A stretch of DNA of 20,614 bases from a virus. Location of the stretch: IMG/VR virus record IMGVR_UViG_3300009093_000139, positions 1-20,614 of that record; one strand, given 5' to 3'. The notes under the pieces are model-generated. The model saw only the letters and a list, made by a program, of their open reading frames with translations. It did not search any database and was not told the origin of the DNA. Below, piece by piece: positions 7,128 through 14,193 of this stretch. Made by a program: the position numbers and the translations under genes. Numbering within the stretch: the first letter of the stretch is position 1; every line of letters begins with the position of its first letter.

Positions 7128-7949
7128 CTATTTCTTCGCCAGCCGCGTGAGCAGCAGCGTTGCGAATTGGTCCATCGGCACATCGTCATCATCGAGACGA
7201 GCCGTGTTCTTAGGAGTGCCGCCGACTGGCGAGACAGGAGCCGGCGCCTTTGAGATTGGCTTGGCGACCGGCTTCGCGGCTTTGTCACTCATGCGGCCAA
7301 GCTCCAGGATCATCTTGTGCGACGGCATTTTCAGCAGCCGCTCGGCTTCCTCGGGATTGCGGCTCAGCTCGTAGTAGACCTGATGGCCGTTCTCCAAATC
7401 GGTGATGACTTGGAGGAATTCGGGGCGCTTCTGCATGTCGTCGCCGAGCGCCTGGGAGAGCGTGTTAGCGGCGGTCTCGAAGTCCTGCCCGTAAGCGGCG
7501 ACGCCCTGCTCAAACGTCTTGTTGCAGGCCTCGTTAAAGCGCTCGGTGGCAAGCCGAACAGCTTCTTCCTGCCTGATTTCATCGCGGGCTCGCGCTCGGA
7601 TCTGCTCGGCATCGACAGGAGCGGCTTCTTCCGTCGTAGCCGCAGGCTTGTCCACACCACGGAGGCGCTTGATCTCCGCATCCAGTTCGGCAGCGCGCCG
7701 TTCGGCTTCACGCCGCTTGTTGGTCTCCTCGTTGATCCGGCGAAGCTCCCACGAGATTTTCTTTTTCTCGACGGGCTTTTCGGGTTCCGGTTTCTCCGGC
7801 TCGGAAGTTTCCTCCGTTTCCGTTTCTGCCGGCTGCTCTTCGCTGGCCTCTACTTCCTGCTCCGGTGCAGGCGTCTCATCACCCGGATTGGTCACAGTTT
7901 CGCCTTCCGGCACGCCCTGAGTGGCGTCCAGTTCATCTGGGAGGATCAT
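7128..7949 (-). CDS. Scaffolding protein
   Basis: This 273-residue protein has the composition of a phage scaffold. It has a Glu/Pro/Thr-rich acidic N-terminus (residues 10-60), a charged helix (KKKISWELRRINEETNKRR and on, about 63-97), a long helical middle with VRLATERFNEACNKTFEQG, and a basic/Pro/Ala linker ending in an acidic patch and LLTRLAKK. P22 scaffold is about 300 residues and binds coat through a basic C-terminal helix pair. Here the C-terminus is only partly similar. The call rests on composition plus position between portal and coat. The start is ATG at 7949 with GGTGA four bases upstream, inside a hairpin. Confidence 0.85.
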   Translation of the reverse strand: MILPDELDATQGVPEGETVTNPGDETPAPEQEVEASEEQPAETETEETSEPEKPEPEKPVEKKKISWELRRINEETNKRREAERRAAELDAEIKRLRGVDKPAATTEEAAPVDAEQIRARARDEIRQEEAVRLATERFNEACNKTFEQGVAAYGQDFETAANTLSQALGDDMQKRPEFLQVITDLENGHQVYYELSRNPEEAERLLKMPSHKMILELGRMSDKAAKPVAKPISKAPAPVSPVGGTPKNTARLDDDDVPMDQFATLLLTRLAKK

Positions 7950-7953
7950 GGTT

Positions 7954-7974
7954 CACCGTGTTGATAGCCCGGTG
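7954..7974 (-). promoter_or_regulatory. Hairpin sequestering the scaffold ribosome binding site
   Basis: The leader mRNA can pair CACCG with CGGUG around an eleven-base loop. The 3' arm contains the GGUG of the Shine-Dalgarno site, four bases before the AUG. The left arm is shared with the TTAACGC-type motif. P22 scaffold is known to depress its own synthesis after transcription, so a control role here is a reasonable inference. Confidence 0.4.
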
Positions 7975-8010
7975 TAACGCGCCGGTACGTGCCACGGATT
8001 AACCGCCGTG
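7968..8010 (-). repeat. Copies 2 and 3 of the TTAACGC-type leader motif
   Basis: CCCGGTGTAACGCGCCGG (7968-7985) and CACGGATTAACCGCCGTG (7993-8010) lie side by side in the scaffold leader. Each can form a small hairpin with the TAAC core in or near the loop; in the second the stem CACGG/CCGTG is perfect. They resemble the motif upstream of coat. The alternative is chance similarity in GC-rich leaders. Confidence 0.4.
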
Positions 8011-8095
8011 TCGGGATTGGAGGCGCGCAGTCAAATCATTCCGTGCGCCGGCTCCGAGATTGTTGCCGCTAGTCTTCGCCTAACTCTAGCTTCGA

Positions 8096-8110
8096 CCGCT
8101 CATTGAGCGG
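8096..8110. other. Perfect hairpin in the gap upstream of scaffold
   Basis: CCGCTC-ATT-GAGCGG is a six-base-pair perfect inverted repeat with a three-base loop. It lies about 30 bases downstream of the stop of the 57-residue Lys-rich gene, in a non-coding gap of 188 bases (7950-8137). No T-tract follows on either strand, so it is more likely an RNA processing or stability element, or an operator, than a terminator. Confidence 0.35.
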
Positions 8111-8137
8111 CACCGCAAGGGTGTTTGGCACTCGGAA

Positions 8138-8311
8138 TCACTTGCCCTTCGCGCGAAGCTTTGACAGAACTGCGCCAGCAACTTTAGCGCCAGCAGCTTC
8201 GGAGCCGTACTCCTTGGCAGCCGACTTCTCGATCTTACTGAACTGCTTGCCAGGCTTACCGATATCGTGGCCCTTGGCGGCTGATTTGGCGGAATAGGAT
8301 TTGGTAGCCAT
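8138..8311 (-). CDS. 57-residue Lys/Ala-rich small protein
   Basis: The reading frame starts ATG at 8311 with AAGGA about ten bases upstream and ends TGA at 8138. The product (MATKSYSAKSAAKGHDIG ... KLRAKGK) has twelve Lys and one Arg in 57 residues with many Ala and Ser, giving a strongly basic protein. It contains GKPGKQFSKIEKSAAKEYG in the middle. Similar short basic proteins are common between portal and scaffold in phages of this type, but I know of no assigned role. Nucleic-acid binding is an inference from charge. Confidence 0.65.
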   Translation of the reverse strand: MATKSYSAKSAAKGHDIGKPGKQFSKIEKSAAKEYGSEAAGAKVAGAVLSKLRAKGK

Positions 8312-8329
8312 CACATGTCTTCCTTACTT

Positions 8330-8458
8330 TCAGCGCAGAATGGACTTGCACAGCCCTTCCTGATCCATGGCGTATCCGCAATTGTTGGCGTAATCGCGGT
8401 TCCGAGAGCCTGATGCGCAGCCCGACAGGAGAAGCGCAATGACGATCAGGCTCCTCAT
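8330..8458 (-). CDS. Small phage lipoprotein (42 residues)
   Basis: The frame starts ATG at 8458 and ends TGA at 8330. It reads MRSLIVIALLLSGCASGS and on: a positive n-region, a nine-residue hydrophobic core and a lipobox LSGC with Cys14. The residue after Cys is Ala, which favours outer-membrane sorting. The mature peptide is about 29 residues with Cys27 and Cys37, a possible disulphide pair. The frame is coupled to the 28-residue gene (TAGCATG), and AAAGG lies about ten bases upstream. Possible roles are a receptor-masking superinfection-exclusion lipoprotein or an o-spanin-like protein. It lacks the Pro-rich content of Rz1. Confidence 0.65.
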   Translation of the reverse strand: MRSLIVIALLLSGCASGSRNRDYANNCGYAMDQEGLCKSILR

Positions 8459-8459
8459 G

Positions 8460-8546
8460 CTACTTCGCCTTTCCGCAAGCACCCTTGCCGCCCTTAGACG
8501 GCTTCTTGTCGTCCTTCTTCGCGGGCTTGTAGGTGATCTTGCTCAT
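8460..8546 (-). CDS. 28-residue Lys/Gly-rich micro-protein
   Basis: The frame starts ATG at 8546 with GAGGA seven bases upstream, overlapping the previous stop by four bases (ATGA). It encodes MSKITYKPAKKDDKK followed by PSKGGKGACGKAK. It has ten Lys in 28 residues. The good ribosome site and overlap on both sides support a real gene despite its size. Function is unknown. Confidence 0.55.
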   Translation of the reverse strand: MSKITYKPAKKDDKKPSKGGKGACGKAK

Positions 8547-8851
8547 TGCCAGTTCCTCAGTGAAAGATTGCGGGGCGTTCCGGGCTTAGCGCGCTCGTGA
8601 AACTCCACAATCGCGTCGTGAATGCGCTCTTTCTCGCGCTCGTCAAACCCTGGCTGACTCAAAAGCTGCGCCATGCACTGGATCGTAACGCTGATATGGT
8701 CCTTCCAATGCCTGCGGATGAACTGCTTCTGAGAGCCAGCCTCTTTGCGGAAGCGCTCGGAGCGGTTTTCCTCGTAGAAGCAGCCGGCGATTTCTTCGGC
8801 CGTCTTACGAATGAGAACGGGCACGTCACCGGAGCGGATGTTGATGTTCAT
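8543..8851 (-). CDS. Hypothetical helical phage protein (102 residues)
   Basis: The product starts MNINIRSGDVPVLIRKTAEEIAG and is mostly helical and charged, with FRKEAGSQKQFIRRHWKDH at about 34-52 and FDEREKERIHDAIVEFHERAK near 69-89. It has no membrane segment or known catalytic motif. The start ATG at 8851 is two bases after the stop of the 94-residue gene, and its own end overlaps the next gene by ATGA. It belongs to the accessory string between portal and scaffold. The family is not recognised beyond being phage-like. Confidence 0.7.
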   Translation of the reverse strand: MNINIRSGDVPVLIRKTAEEIAGCFYEENRSERFRKEAGSQKQFIRRHWKDHISVTIQCMAQLLSQPGFDEREKERIHDAIVEFHERAKPGTPRNLSLRNWQ

Positions 8852-8853
8852 GG

Positions 8854-9138
8854 TCAGCGCCCGCCAGGATCGAGACCAAGCATGTCAGTCCAAACCCTGG
8901 TTGCTTCACGAACTCTTTCGATGGACAATTCCCCTCTAGCCACCTTGGCTGGCACCGCGGCCAGCGCTCGGTTCATGGGATTTAGACATCCATAGAGTTG
9001 GGTCATCATCTCAAATGTGCGGATATCGGCCTGCGTGACGTCACGCATCTCATCTAGGCTCAGATCGTACATTTGTGGGATAGCTGACGCCGCCTTTGGC
9101 TGACGAATTTCATCGGTGTGAACGTCGTACGCGGTCAC
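8854..9138 (-). CDS. Hypothetical phage protein (94 residues), GTG start
   Basis: The start is GTG at 9138, overlapping the portal stop (GTGA), with AGGA about eight bases upstream, which decides the start. The sequence has SLDEMRDVTQADIRTFEMM near 27-45, a Met/Leu-rich helix, and ends in VWTDMLGLDPGGR. It is probably all-helical. No family is recognised. Tight coupling to the portal suggests it is made in the same translation unit. Confidence 0.65.
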   Translation of the reverse strand: MTAYDVHTDEIRQPKAASAIPQMYDLSLDEMRDVTQADIRTFEMMTQLYGCLNPMNRALAAVPAKVARGELSIERVREATRVWTDMLGLDPGGR

Positions 9139-11276
9139 TGCTGCATTCCTATATCTGGCTGCGGGGTTTGCGGTGGCATTGGCTGGCCCATAGGCGGCTG
9201 CTGTGACGCATCGGGCTGTCCGCCCTGCGGCGCCGCGTCCTGACCACCAAACTGCTCTGGTGAGCCTCCTGTGAGCATTTCCAGCAACACCTGACGAATG
9301 AGCGGCTGAATTTGCTCGGGAGAGATCGCTGGCCCAGAATTGCCGATAGCCGTGATGCGCTTGGTCTCGGAATCGAAGGCCTTGATGTTGATCTCCTTGT
9401 CCTTCTCGTCCAACTGCTGCTGCAAATGCACGATGGCGTCGTGCGCCTGCTGCAACTCACCTGTAAGCTGCTGGACTTCCGGAGGTGGTCCCTTCCCCGT
9501 GATATTGGCGGAAATGGTCTTTTCCCAACGTTCCGCCAACTCATCAGCCATCGGAAAATCAGCCGCTTTCCACAGCAGATCGCCGCCGATCTTCATGAAC
9601 TCAGGGCTTTGCGATGCAATCTGCGTCATCGCATTGAAAGCTTCCTGCCGGCGCGTCGCATAACCTGGCCCTACATCGCTCTCGACCTCGTAGCGGCCGA
9701 CATTCGGGTTGAAGATGGCGGTGACGGCCTGCTTGTCTTCCGGATCTGCCCCAGTATCCTGATGTGCAGTCGGCGCATTAGGATCGACTTGCACGGAACT
9801 CTCAGTGCCATCCTTCGCCAGAATACGAACAACCCGCTCCGTGTCGTAAATCTTCGGGATGAGATCGATCAGGATTTTCCCGATGTACTTGATGCCGACA
9901 GCCAGCCCGTCGATATAGTGATAGGTGGCGTTGTCGCCCTGGCGTTGGCGTTCGTTGATCGCCTTGCCTGATGTGGCGTTCTCGTTCTGGCCGAACTGGC
10001 TCTGATACTGGCCAGAGGCAATCATCATCTGGTTTTCGCAGATTTTCATGCCATCGATAAAGGCAGTTGCCATGATCGGTGGCTGAGTGCGTGCCGGCGC
10101 CGGAATCTGGTGGCCGTCCTCGCTTAGTCCGTTGTAGGGGATAATCGCGGCGTCATCGATATTCGACTTCGACCAGAACGTTTCCAACCCTTCAATCGCC
10201 TCAACGGGTGCCGTCCATGGTGTCTTGGTCTGCAACGCGACCTGAGCTGTGGCCTCGCTCGTCCAATAGTTGTACATCCGCTGCGCGTCTTTCATCGAGC
10301 GGGTATGACCCTTGCAGTCCATCTTGCCCTGGATGATGGTTTCCTCGCCGATCACGCGAATGATCGGGATGTATTTGCCCGGCCAGATGCGGCGATCGAT
10401 GATTTTGTTGCCGGCGATCTTGAACCACTCGACCTCATCGTTGACCACATCACGCTGATTGGTCGATGGATCGTTTTTCACTATCTCAAAGGCTTGCTTC
10501 TGGCCCTCATCCATCATGGATTTGCGGATGATCACCTGTTGCCCCGTGAGTGGGTCGATGAAAGCCACCAGCTTGTCAGCCTTCTGGCGCTTGCGGTAAT
10601 ATTCCGCGACCTTCACATCGTCCTTGTTGCACCAGGAATCGCCATTGCCGATGACCGACAGGCCGGCATCGTCCTTGAAATCAGGGTTTTCGACCTCGAA
10701 GCGATCGCGGCTCATGTCTTCGAATACAAAACCGAAGCGCGCATCCGAGCCATCAACCTCGGAAATACCCGGATCGAGATAGACAGCATCCGGATTTTTG
10801 ACGCGGCGGATGTAGATTTCCTGATCGAAGCTGTCCGAACTCACATAGTCGGTGACGACGCGAATATAGCCTCGGCCGCCCCACACCTGAAACGTGGTTG
10901 CCGTATCGTAGGCTTGCTCGGCGTTGGACTGATATTCGATATGGCGAACAACGCCCTCGAACACCTGAGAGGCTTCGTAGGTTGCGCCATCTCCAACGGG
11001 TCGGATGTTCACTCCAGGTTTATTTTGTTTCGCATCATTAATAATCTGGAGGTTGTGTTGGCGCACCTTGTTGATCGTCAGGCAGGGCTTGCGCTTGTCA
11101 TTGCGGGATTGTTGGAGATCGGTATCCCATTGCCAGCCGTTTTCGGGATCGGCATTGGCGAATTTCAGATCCTCAACGAAGCGCTTGCGGAATTCGGCTT
11201 CCCAGTCCTCGCACTCTTGGAAGCGCTCCTTGGCTTCCTTGATGATATCGTCGTCGCGCTCAGTCTCTTTGGCCAT
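9135..11276 (-). CDS. Portal protein, P22 family
   Basis: This 713-residue protein (P22 portal 725) begins MAKETERDDDIIKEAKERF, then has the hallmark WQWDTDLQQ followed by CLTINKVRQHNLQIINDAKQ at about 64-83 and IRPVGD near 91. Later parts include VYLDPGISEVDGSDARFGF and SGKAINERQRQGD. A helical segment with coiled-coil character (about 605-650) precedes a Gln/Pro/Gly-rich tail (about 663-713). The portal forms the dodecameric ring for DNA entry and exit and docks terminase. The ATG at 11276 shares its A with the TAA of the large terminase gene (TAATG); the in-frame TTG at 11288 is rejected. Order terminase-portal is as in P22. Confidence 0.92.
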   Translation of the reverse strand: MAKETERDDDIIKEAKERFQECEDWEAEFRKRFVEDLKFANADPENGWQWDTDLQQSRNDKRKPCLTINKVRQHNLQIINDAKQNKPGVNIRPVGDGATYEASQVFEGVVRHIEYQSNAEQAYDTATTFQVWGGRGYIRVVTDYVSSDSFDQEIYIRRVKNPDAVYLDPGISEVDGSDARFGFVFEDMSRDRFEVENPDFKDDAGLSVIGNGDSWCNKDDVKVAEYYRKRQKADKLVAFIDPLTGQQVIIRKSMMDEGQKQAFEIVKNDPSTNQRDVVNDEVEWFKIAGNKIIDRRIWPGKYIPIIRVIGEETIIQGKMDCKGHTRSMKDAQRMYNYWTSEATAQVALQTKTPWTAPVEAIEGLETFWSKSNIDDAAIIPYNGLSEDGHQIPAPARTQPPIMATAFIDGMKICENQMMIASGQYQSQFGQNENATSGKAINERQRQGDNATYHYIDGLAVGIKYIGKILIDLIPKIYDTERVVRILAKDGTESSVQVDPNAPTAHQDTGADPEDKQAVTAIFNPNVGRYEVESDVGPGYATRRQEAFNAMTQIASQSPEFMKIGGDLLWKAADFPMADELAERWEKTISANITGKGPPPEVQQLTGELQQAHDAIVHLQQQLDEKDKEINIKAFDSETKRITAIGNSGPAISPEQIQPLIRQVLLEMLTGGSPEQFGGQDAAPQGGQPDASQQPPMGQPMPPQTPQPDIGMQQ

Positions 11277-12544
11277 TAGGCAGCCCAACCTTGTGATCCT
11301 GAGACTTGACGGGGAAGCGTTGGCAGCTTGAGCTTACGTTCTTTGGCGCCATCCCTCATGCCAACCGCGAAGTATCGGGCGGCATCGGCAAAGTGCGAAG
11401 CATCGTCATGCAGCGGGTTTTTGGAGAACTGGCCCGTCACCTTATCGACCTCGTAGCGATATCTGCGGAGAGCCTGGAGGCCTTCATCGCAAAGCGTTTG
11501 ATCCCACCAGACTTGCGGGAAGATCGTCCGTAGCGCGTTGATGCCATCTTCGACCGAGAGCCTAGGAACAATCCGCACCGGCATTCCGCTGGCGCGCGTG
11601 ATTTCCTCGATGCTCTTGCCCGTCCCAAGCTGCGTTGCCTGTGCATCGTGAGGAAGCCAGACACCCTCAATGATGTAGCCGAACGACTGGATCAGGTTCA
11701 GGTAGAATGGCCAAGGTTTCTGCCGATCCTGAACCGCACGCAAAACCCTGTATTCAAGCCCTACACGCTGCACGAACCACAGCGAGGTATGGTCGGCCCA
11801 TCCAAGGTCACAGAACACGCTGACAGGCTTGCTGGCGTCATATGGCACACGACAGATGCGCTCTTGCTCCTGAGCCTGTCGCATTTCATTCGCGTAGATC
11901 GCGCCTTCAAGCGTCTGCCGACAGTTGCCCTCCCAGACATTGAGATAGGCGTCGATGTCACGTAGCTTGAGATCATCCTTTTCCTTACGAAGCACCTCGG
12001 GAAACCAAGGGTTGTCACGCCAGTTGATTTTCTCGACTATCGATTCAGTCGGCGGGTTTTTGACAAACCGCTGGTAGGTCTCGTCGGTCTCAAGTTCCGG
12101 ATTGAAGCTCACCCAAATTTCAGATCCATCCTTGCGAATGGTCGGGATGAGTTTGTCCCACGAGAAGGCGGAGACCATGTGGGCTTCCTCAACCCAAACG
12201 ATGTCGATGCCTTCCTTTGATTTGAGGCTGTCCACATTGTGACGCAGGCCGGAGAATATGAACTCGCTGCCCGTCAGCTTATGAATGATAGTGGTCTTCT
12301 GCACCTCGTACTGATCACCGAGGCCAAGGGCTTCGATCTGATCGACTAGGAGCTTGTGAACTGAATCCTGGATCGAGTTCTGAAACTCGCGAGCACAGAG
12401 GATGCGCTTGGTCTTCTGGGCTGCGATGATGAGAAGTGCCCGAGCGATTGACCACGATTTAGCGGACCCGCGCCCTCCCCATGCGACCTTGTAACGTTTA
12501 GGCTGAAAGAGGAACGCGAGCTTCTGCGGAAACTCTGCGCGCAT
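11276..12544 (-). CDS. terL: Terminase large subunit
   Basis: This 422-residue packaging motor has an N-terminal ATPase and C-terminal nuclease. The Walker A is GGRGSAKS at residues 23-30, Walker B is IDIVWVEEA at 113-121 with catalytic Glu, and the coupling motif SFNPE is at 146-150. The nuclease domain shows FCDLGWADHTS (D246, D251), LPHDA (D300) and HDDASHFADAARY (about D381 and D387), the acidic residues that bind metal in RNase H-like nucleases. It fits the PBSX/Terminase_3-like branch. It starts at ATG 12544 in a TAATG overlap with the small subunit and overlaps portal in the same way. Confidence 0.95.
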   Translation of the reverse strand: MRAEFPQKLAFLFQPKRYKVAWGGRGSAKSWSIARALLIIAAQKTKRILCAREFQNSIQDSVHKLLVDQIEALGLGDQYEVQKTTIIHKLTGSEFIFSGLRHNVDSLKSKEGIDIVWVEEAHMVSAFSWDKLIPTIRKDGSEIWVSFNPELETDETYQRFVKNPPTESIVEKINWRDNPWFPEVLRKEKDDLKLRDIDAYLNVWEGNCRQTLEGAIYANEMRQAQEQERICRVPYDASKPVSVFCDLGWADHTSLWFVQRVGLEYRVLRAVQDRQKPWPFYLNLIQSFGYIIEGVWLPHDAQATQLGTGKSIEEITRASGMPVRIVPRLSVEDGINALRTIFPQVWWDQTLCDEGLQALRRYRYEVDKVTGQFSKNPLHDDASHFADAARYFAVGMRDGAKERKLKLPTLPRQVSGSQGWAA

Positions 12545-12933
12545 TACCCGGCATCATCTGGGGTGGGCGGAACGAGCACGATTTCAAAGCGGCTGTCGGT
12601 CTTGATGGGGCCGCCATTGGCTCCGGTAACTTCCTGCCGTTCGGTGTAGTCATCGCGGAAGCGCGCCTGCATGGATTTAGTCCAGACAGCCGAATTGAAC
12701 TTGTCTGCCGTCATGCCTTTGACGCCGGTTTCTTCCCACCAGGCTTGGGCGTGAACCTTCGCTCGCGATAACGCTTCTAAAAAATCTGGGTGAGCAGCCG
12801 CCCAATTGTCGATTGTCTGGCGCGCGATATCGAAGTGTGCGCACATCTGCGCAAGGCTCTTGCCGTCCCTGCCGAGACTCACGACTACATCGCAGTAGGA
12901 AGGATCGTAATCAGTCGGCCTACCAGCGGGCAT
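12544..12933 (-). CDS. terS: Terminase small subunit
   Basis: The product is 129 residues from ATG at 12933 (MPAGRPTDYDPSYCD). It has a helix-turn-helix at about 25-48 (LAQMCAHFDIARQTIDNW), expected to recognise the packaging site on DNA, then a helical middle (WWEETGVKGMTADKFNSAVW) for oligomerisation and a flexible C-terminus. A GGGACGGG stretch lies upstream. The longer frame to 13017 would overlap the Zn-ribbon gene heavily and is rejected; the chosen start overlaps it by 14 bases. The call rests on the HTH, size and direct coupling to terL. Confidence 0.85.
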   Translation of the reverse strand: MPAGRPTDYDPSYCDVVVSLGRDGKSLAQMCAHFDIARQTIDNWAAAHPDFLEALSRAKVHAQAWWEETGVKGMTADKFNSAVWTKSMQARFRDDYTERQEVTGANGGPIKTDSRFEIVLVPPTPDDAG

Positions 12934-13210
12934 TGAACCCGTCCCGCAATGTTCTGCGCTTGGCCACCAGAGGCGTAAAGCTTTCGCCGCGTGTCCCATA
13001 GCGAGTAATGCAACCACCGCTGCACCGAGAGCAGATGACTATGGTTCCGAACAGCATTGTGCCGGTGATCGAACCATCTTCGCTGGTAAACGTGCGAACT
13101 CTGGGGTTGAGTGTTTTGCTGCCTTTCCCATCGCAAGCCTCGCACTTGCGGAAGATTGGCACGGCGCCGGGCCCCCTCAGTACAGCGCAAGGTGTGAAGT
13201 AGCCGGACAT
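12920..13210 (-). CDS. Zn-ribbon protein with DnaJ-like CxxCxG motifs
   Basis: This 96-residue protein has CEACDGKG at residues 23-30 and CSRCSGGC at 60-67. Each is of the CxxCxGxG type found in the DnaJ zinc domain. The four Cys (23, 26, 60, 63) could bind one zinc ion; the segment between them is beta-like. The ATG at 13210 has AAGG eight bases upstream. The 3' end overlaps terS by 14 bases, suggesting coupling. Zinc binding is well supported by the motif; whether the role is in DNA binding, packaging or assembly is unknown. Confidence 0.75.
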   Translation of the reverse strand: MSGYFTPCAVLRGPGAVPIFRKCEACDGKGSKTLNPRVRTFTSEDGSITGTMLFGTIVICSRCSGGCITRYGTRGESFTPLVAKRRTLRDGFNARW

Positions 13211-13218
13211 GTTTTGCC

Positions 13219-13482
13219 TTAAGAAGCTGGCGGCAACAGCGCGGCAATCGCGGCGTTCTGCGCAGCGAACTTGGCAGCGATGTCGGCTTCAGCGGCCTGA
13301 GAAGCATCTAGGTCGGCCTGTTTCTGAGCGGCGTCCGACTGGGATGCAGCAAGCTGCTGTTCAAGCTCGGCAATGCGCTGTTCCGCGTCGGTAGGAGCGC
13401 CAATCACGCTGGCGAGCCTAGCGACATTGGCGGTTAGGTTTTCGAGCTGTGAATTGAGGGCGGCGAAATCAACCTGGGCCAT
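13219..13482 (-). CDS. Small coiled-coil protein
   Basis: The product is 87 residues from ATG at 13482 (MAQVDFAALNSQLENLT), with AAAGGAAG about eleven bases upstream. After a hydrophobic helix (15-35) there is an Ala/Gln/Glu-rich coiled coil (AEQRIAELEQQLAASQSD onward), ending in ALLPPAS. A longer start at 13530 adds MLIKFIAWLLGKEVVT, an amphipathic or membrane-like leader, but begins only four bases after the terminator T-run and has no good ribosome site. Similar small helical proteins accompany virion genes in phages of this type. The role is unknown. Confidence 0.65.
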   Translation of the reverse strand: MAQVDFAALNSQLENLTANVARLASVIGAPTDAEQRIAELEQQLAASQSDAAQKQADLDASQAAEADIAAKFAAQNAAIAALLPPAS

Positions 13483-13533
13483 AGTGACGACTTCCTTTCC
13501 AAGGAGCCATGCGATGAATTTGATGAGCATGTG

Positions 13534-13557
13534 AAAAGGCCAGCATTCGCGCTGGCC
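13534..13557 (-). terminator. Rho-independent terminator after the decoration-like gene
   Basis: A perfect seven-base-pair stem GGCCAGC/GCTGGCC (13538-13544 with 13551-13557) encloses a six-base loop and is followed on the minus strand by TTTT. It lies eight bases after the stop of the 194-residue gene. It should end transcripts of the adhesin cassette, possibly incompletely. Confidence 0.8.
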
Positions 13558-13564
13558 ATTGTCC

Positions 13565-14149
13565 TTAGTACAGGATCGCCACAGGGCCGACGCCAGCCGT
13601 GTAGGTCATCGGAGGCGTGATGGCGGCCGAGGTGCCGAACGTACCAGTCGCCGAACCAGTGAGGCGCTGCGATGCCGGTGCATTGTAGGTGGCAACCTTC
13701 GCTGTGGTGCCGTTTGACTGCACGACGATGAAGTACGGGTTCGTGATCACGGAAGGAAGGACGACAGGAGCCGTGAACGGAATAGCTTGGTAGGTGCCAG
13801 CCGTGCCGACAGTAACGCCGGCAAGCGCCGTGGTGGCAACGAGAACACCATTCGAGTCATGCAGTTCATAGATGAACTTGTCGGTGCCACCAACCGCGCC
13901 GATAAGAGCGCTGATGCCGGTGACAGTCGAGCTGGCGCCAACAGCCACGCTGCTGTAATAGCGCGTGCCGGCGACGGTCGTGGTGCTCAGATTGTTGCCG
14001 AGATAGTTCATTGCGGCCGCGAGCTTGTCGAGAGAGATGATCGCCATCTGCGGAACGGCGCCACCGACCAGATTGGTGTCCACTGCAAGCAATTCGGACC
14101 CGGTGATAAGAGGGAGCGTCGGGACGCCCGTCGAGATAATGCCGGCCAT
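13565..14149 (-). CDS. Putative decoration or fibre virion protein (194 residues)
   Basis: The product starts MAGIISTGVPTLPLITGSELLAVDT, a segment typical of the N-terminus of phage head-fibre or tail proteins. It continues as a Gly/Thr/Ser/Val-rich beta structure with KFIYELHDSNGVLVATT at about 90-106 and a C-terminus GVGPVAILY. It has no Cys and very few charges. A good ribosome site (AAAGGA, about eight bases upstream) and the following strong terminator suggest high expression, as for a many-copy decoration protein. The family is not firmly recognised. Confidence 0.7.
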   Translation of the reverse strand: MAGIISTGVPTLPLITGSELLAVDTNLVGGAVPQMAIISLDKLAAAMNYLGNNLSTTTVAGTRYYSSVAVGASSTVTGISALIGAVGGTDKFIYELHDSNGVLVATTALAGVTVGTAGTYQAIPFTAPVVLPSVITNPYFIVVQSNGTTAKVATYNAPASQRLTGSATGTFGTSAAITPPMTYTAGVGPVAILY

Positions 14150-14172
14150 TTCATAGTCCTTTCAGAGTTGAG

Positions 14173-14189
14173 CAGGCCGGTTGGGCCTG
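14173..14189 (-). terminator. Hairpin between two virion-type genes
   Basis: CAGGCC/GGCCTG form a six-base-pair perfect stem with a five-base loop, five bases beyond the stop of the 72-residue gene. No T-tract follows on the minus strand, so it may slow transcription or protect the mRNA, not end it fully. Confidence 0.4.
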
Positions 14190-14193
14190 TGGT

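Noticed and set aside
5676-7253. A long plus-strand frame of 525 codons opposite the coat gene
   Set aside because: Its product is rich in Arg, His, Val and Asp with no domain pattern, and it is the antisense image of the well-supported coat and scaffold genes.
10305-11279. A plus-strand frame of 324 codons opposite the portal gene
   Set aside because: It is an antisense shadow of the portal; no ribosome site or recognisable family.
13483-13530. A 16-residue N-terminal extension of the coiled-coil protein
   Set aside because: The upstream ATG lies almost on the terminator T-run and has no Shine-Dalgarno site, while the internal ATG has one; kept only as an alternative.
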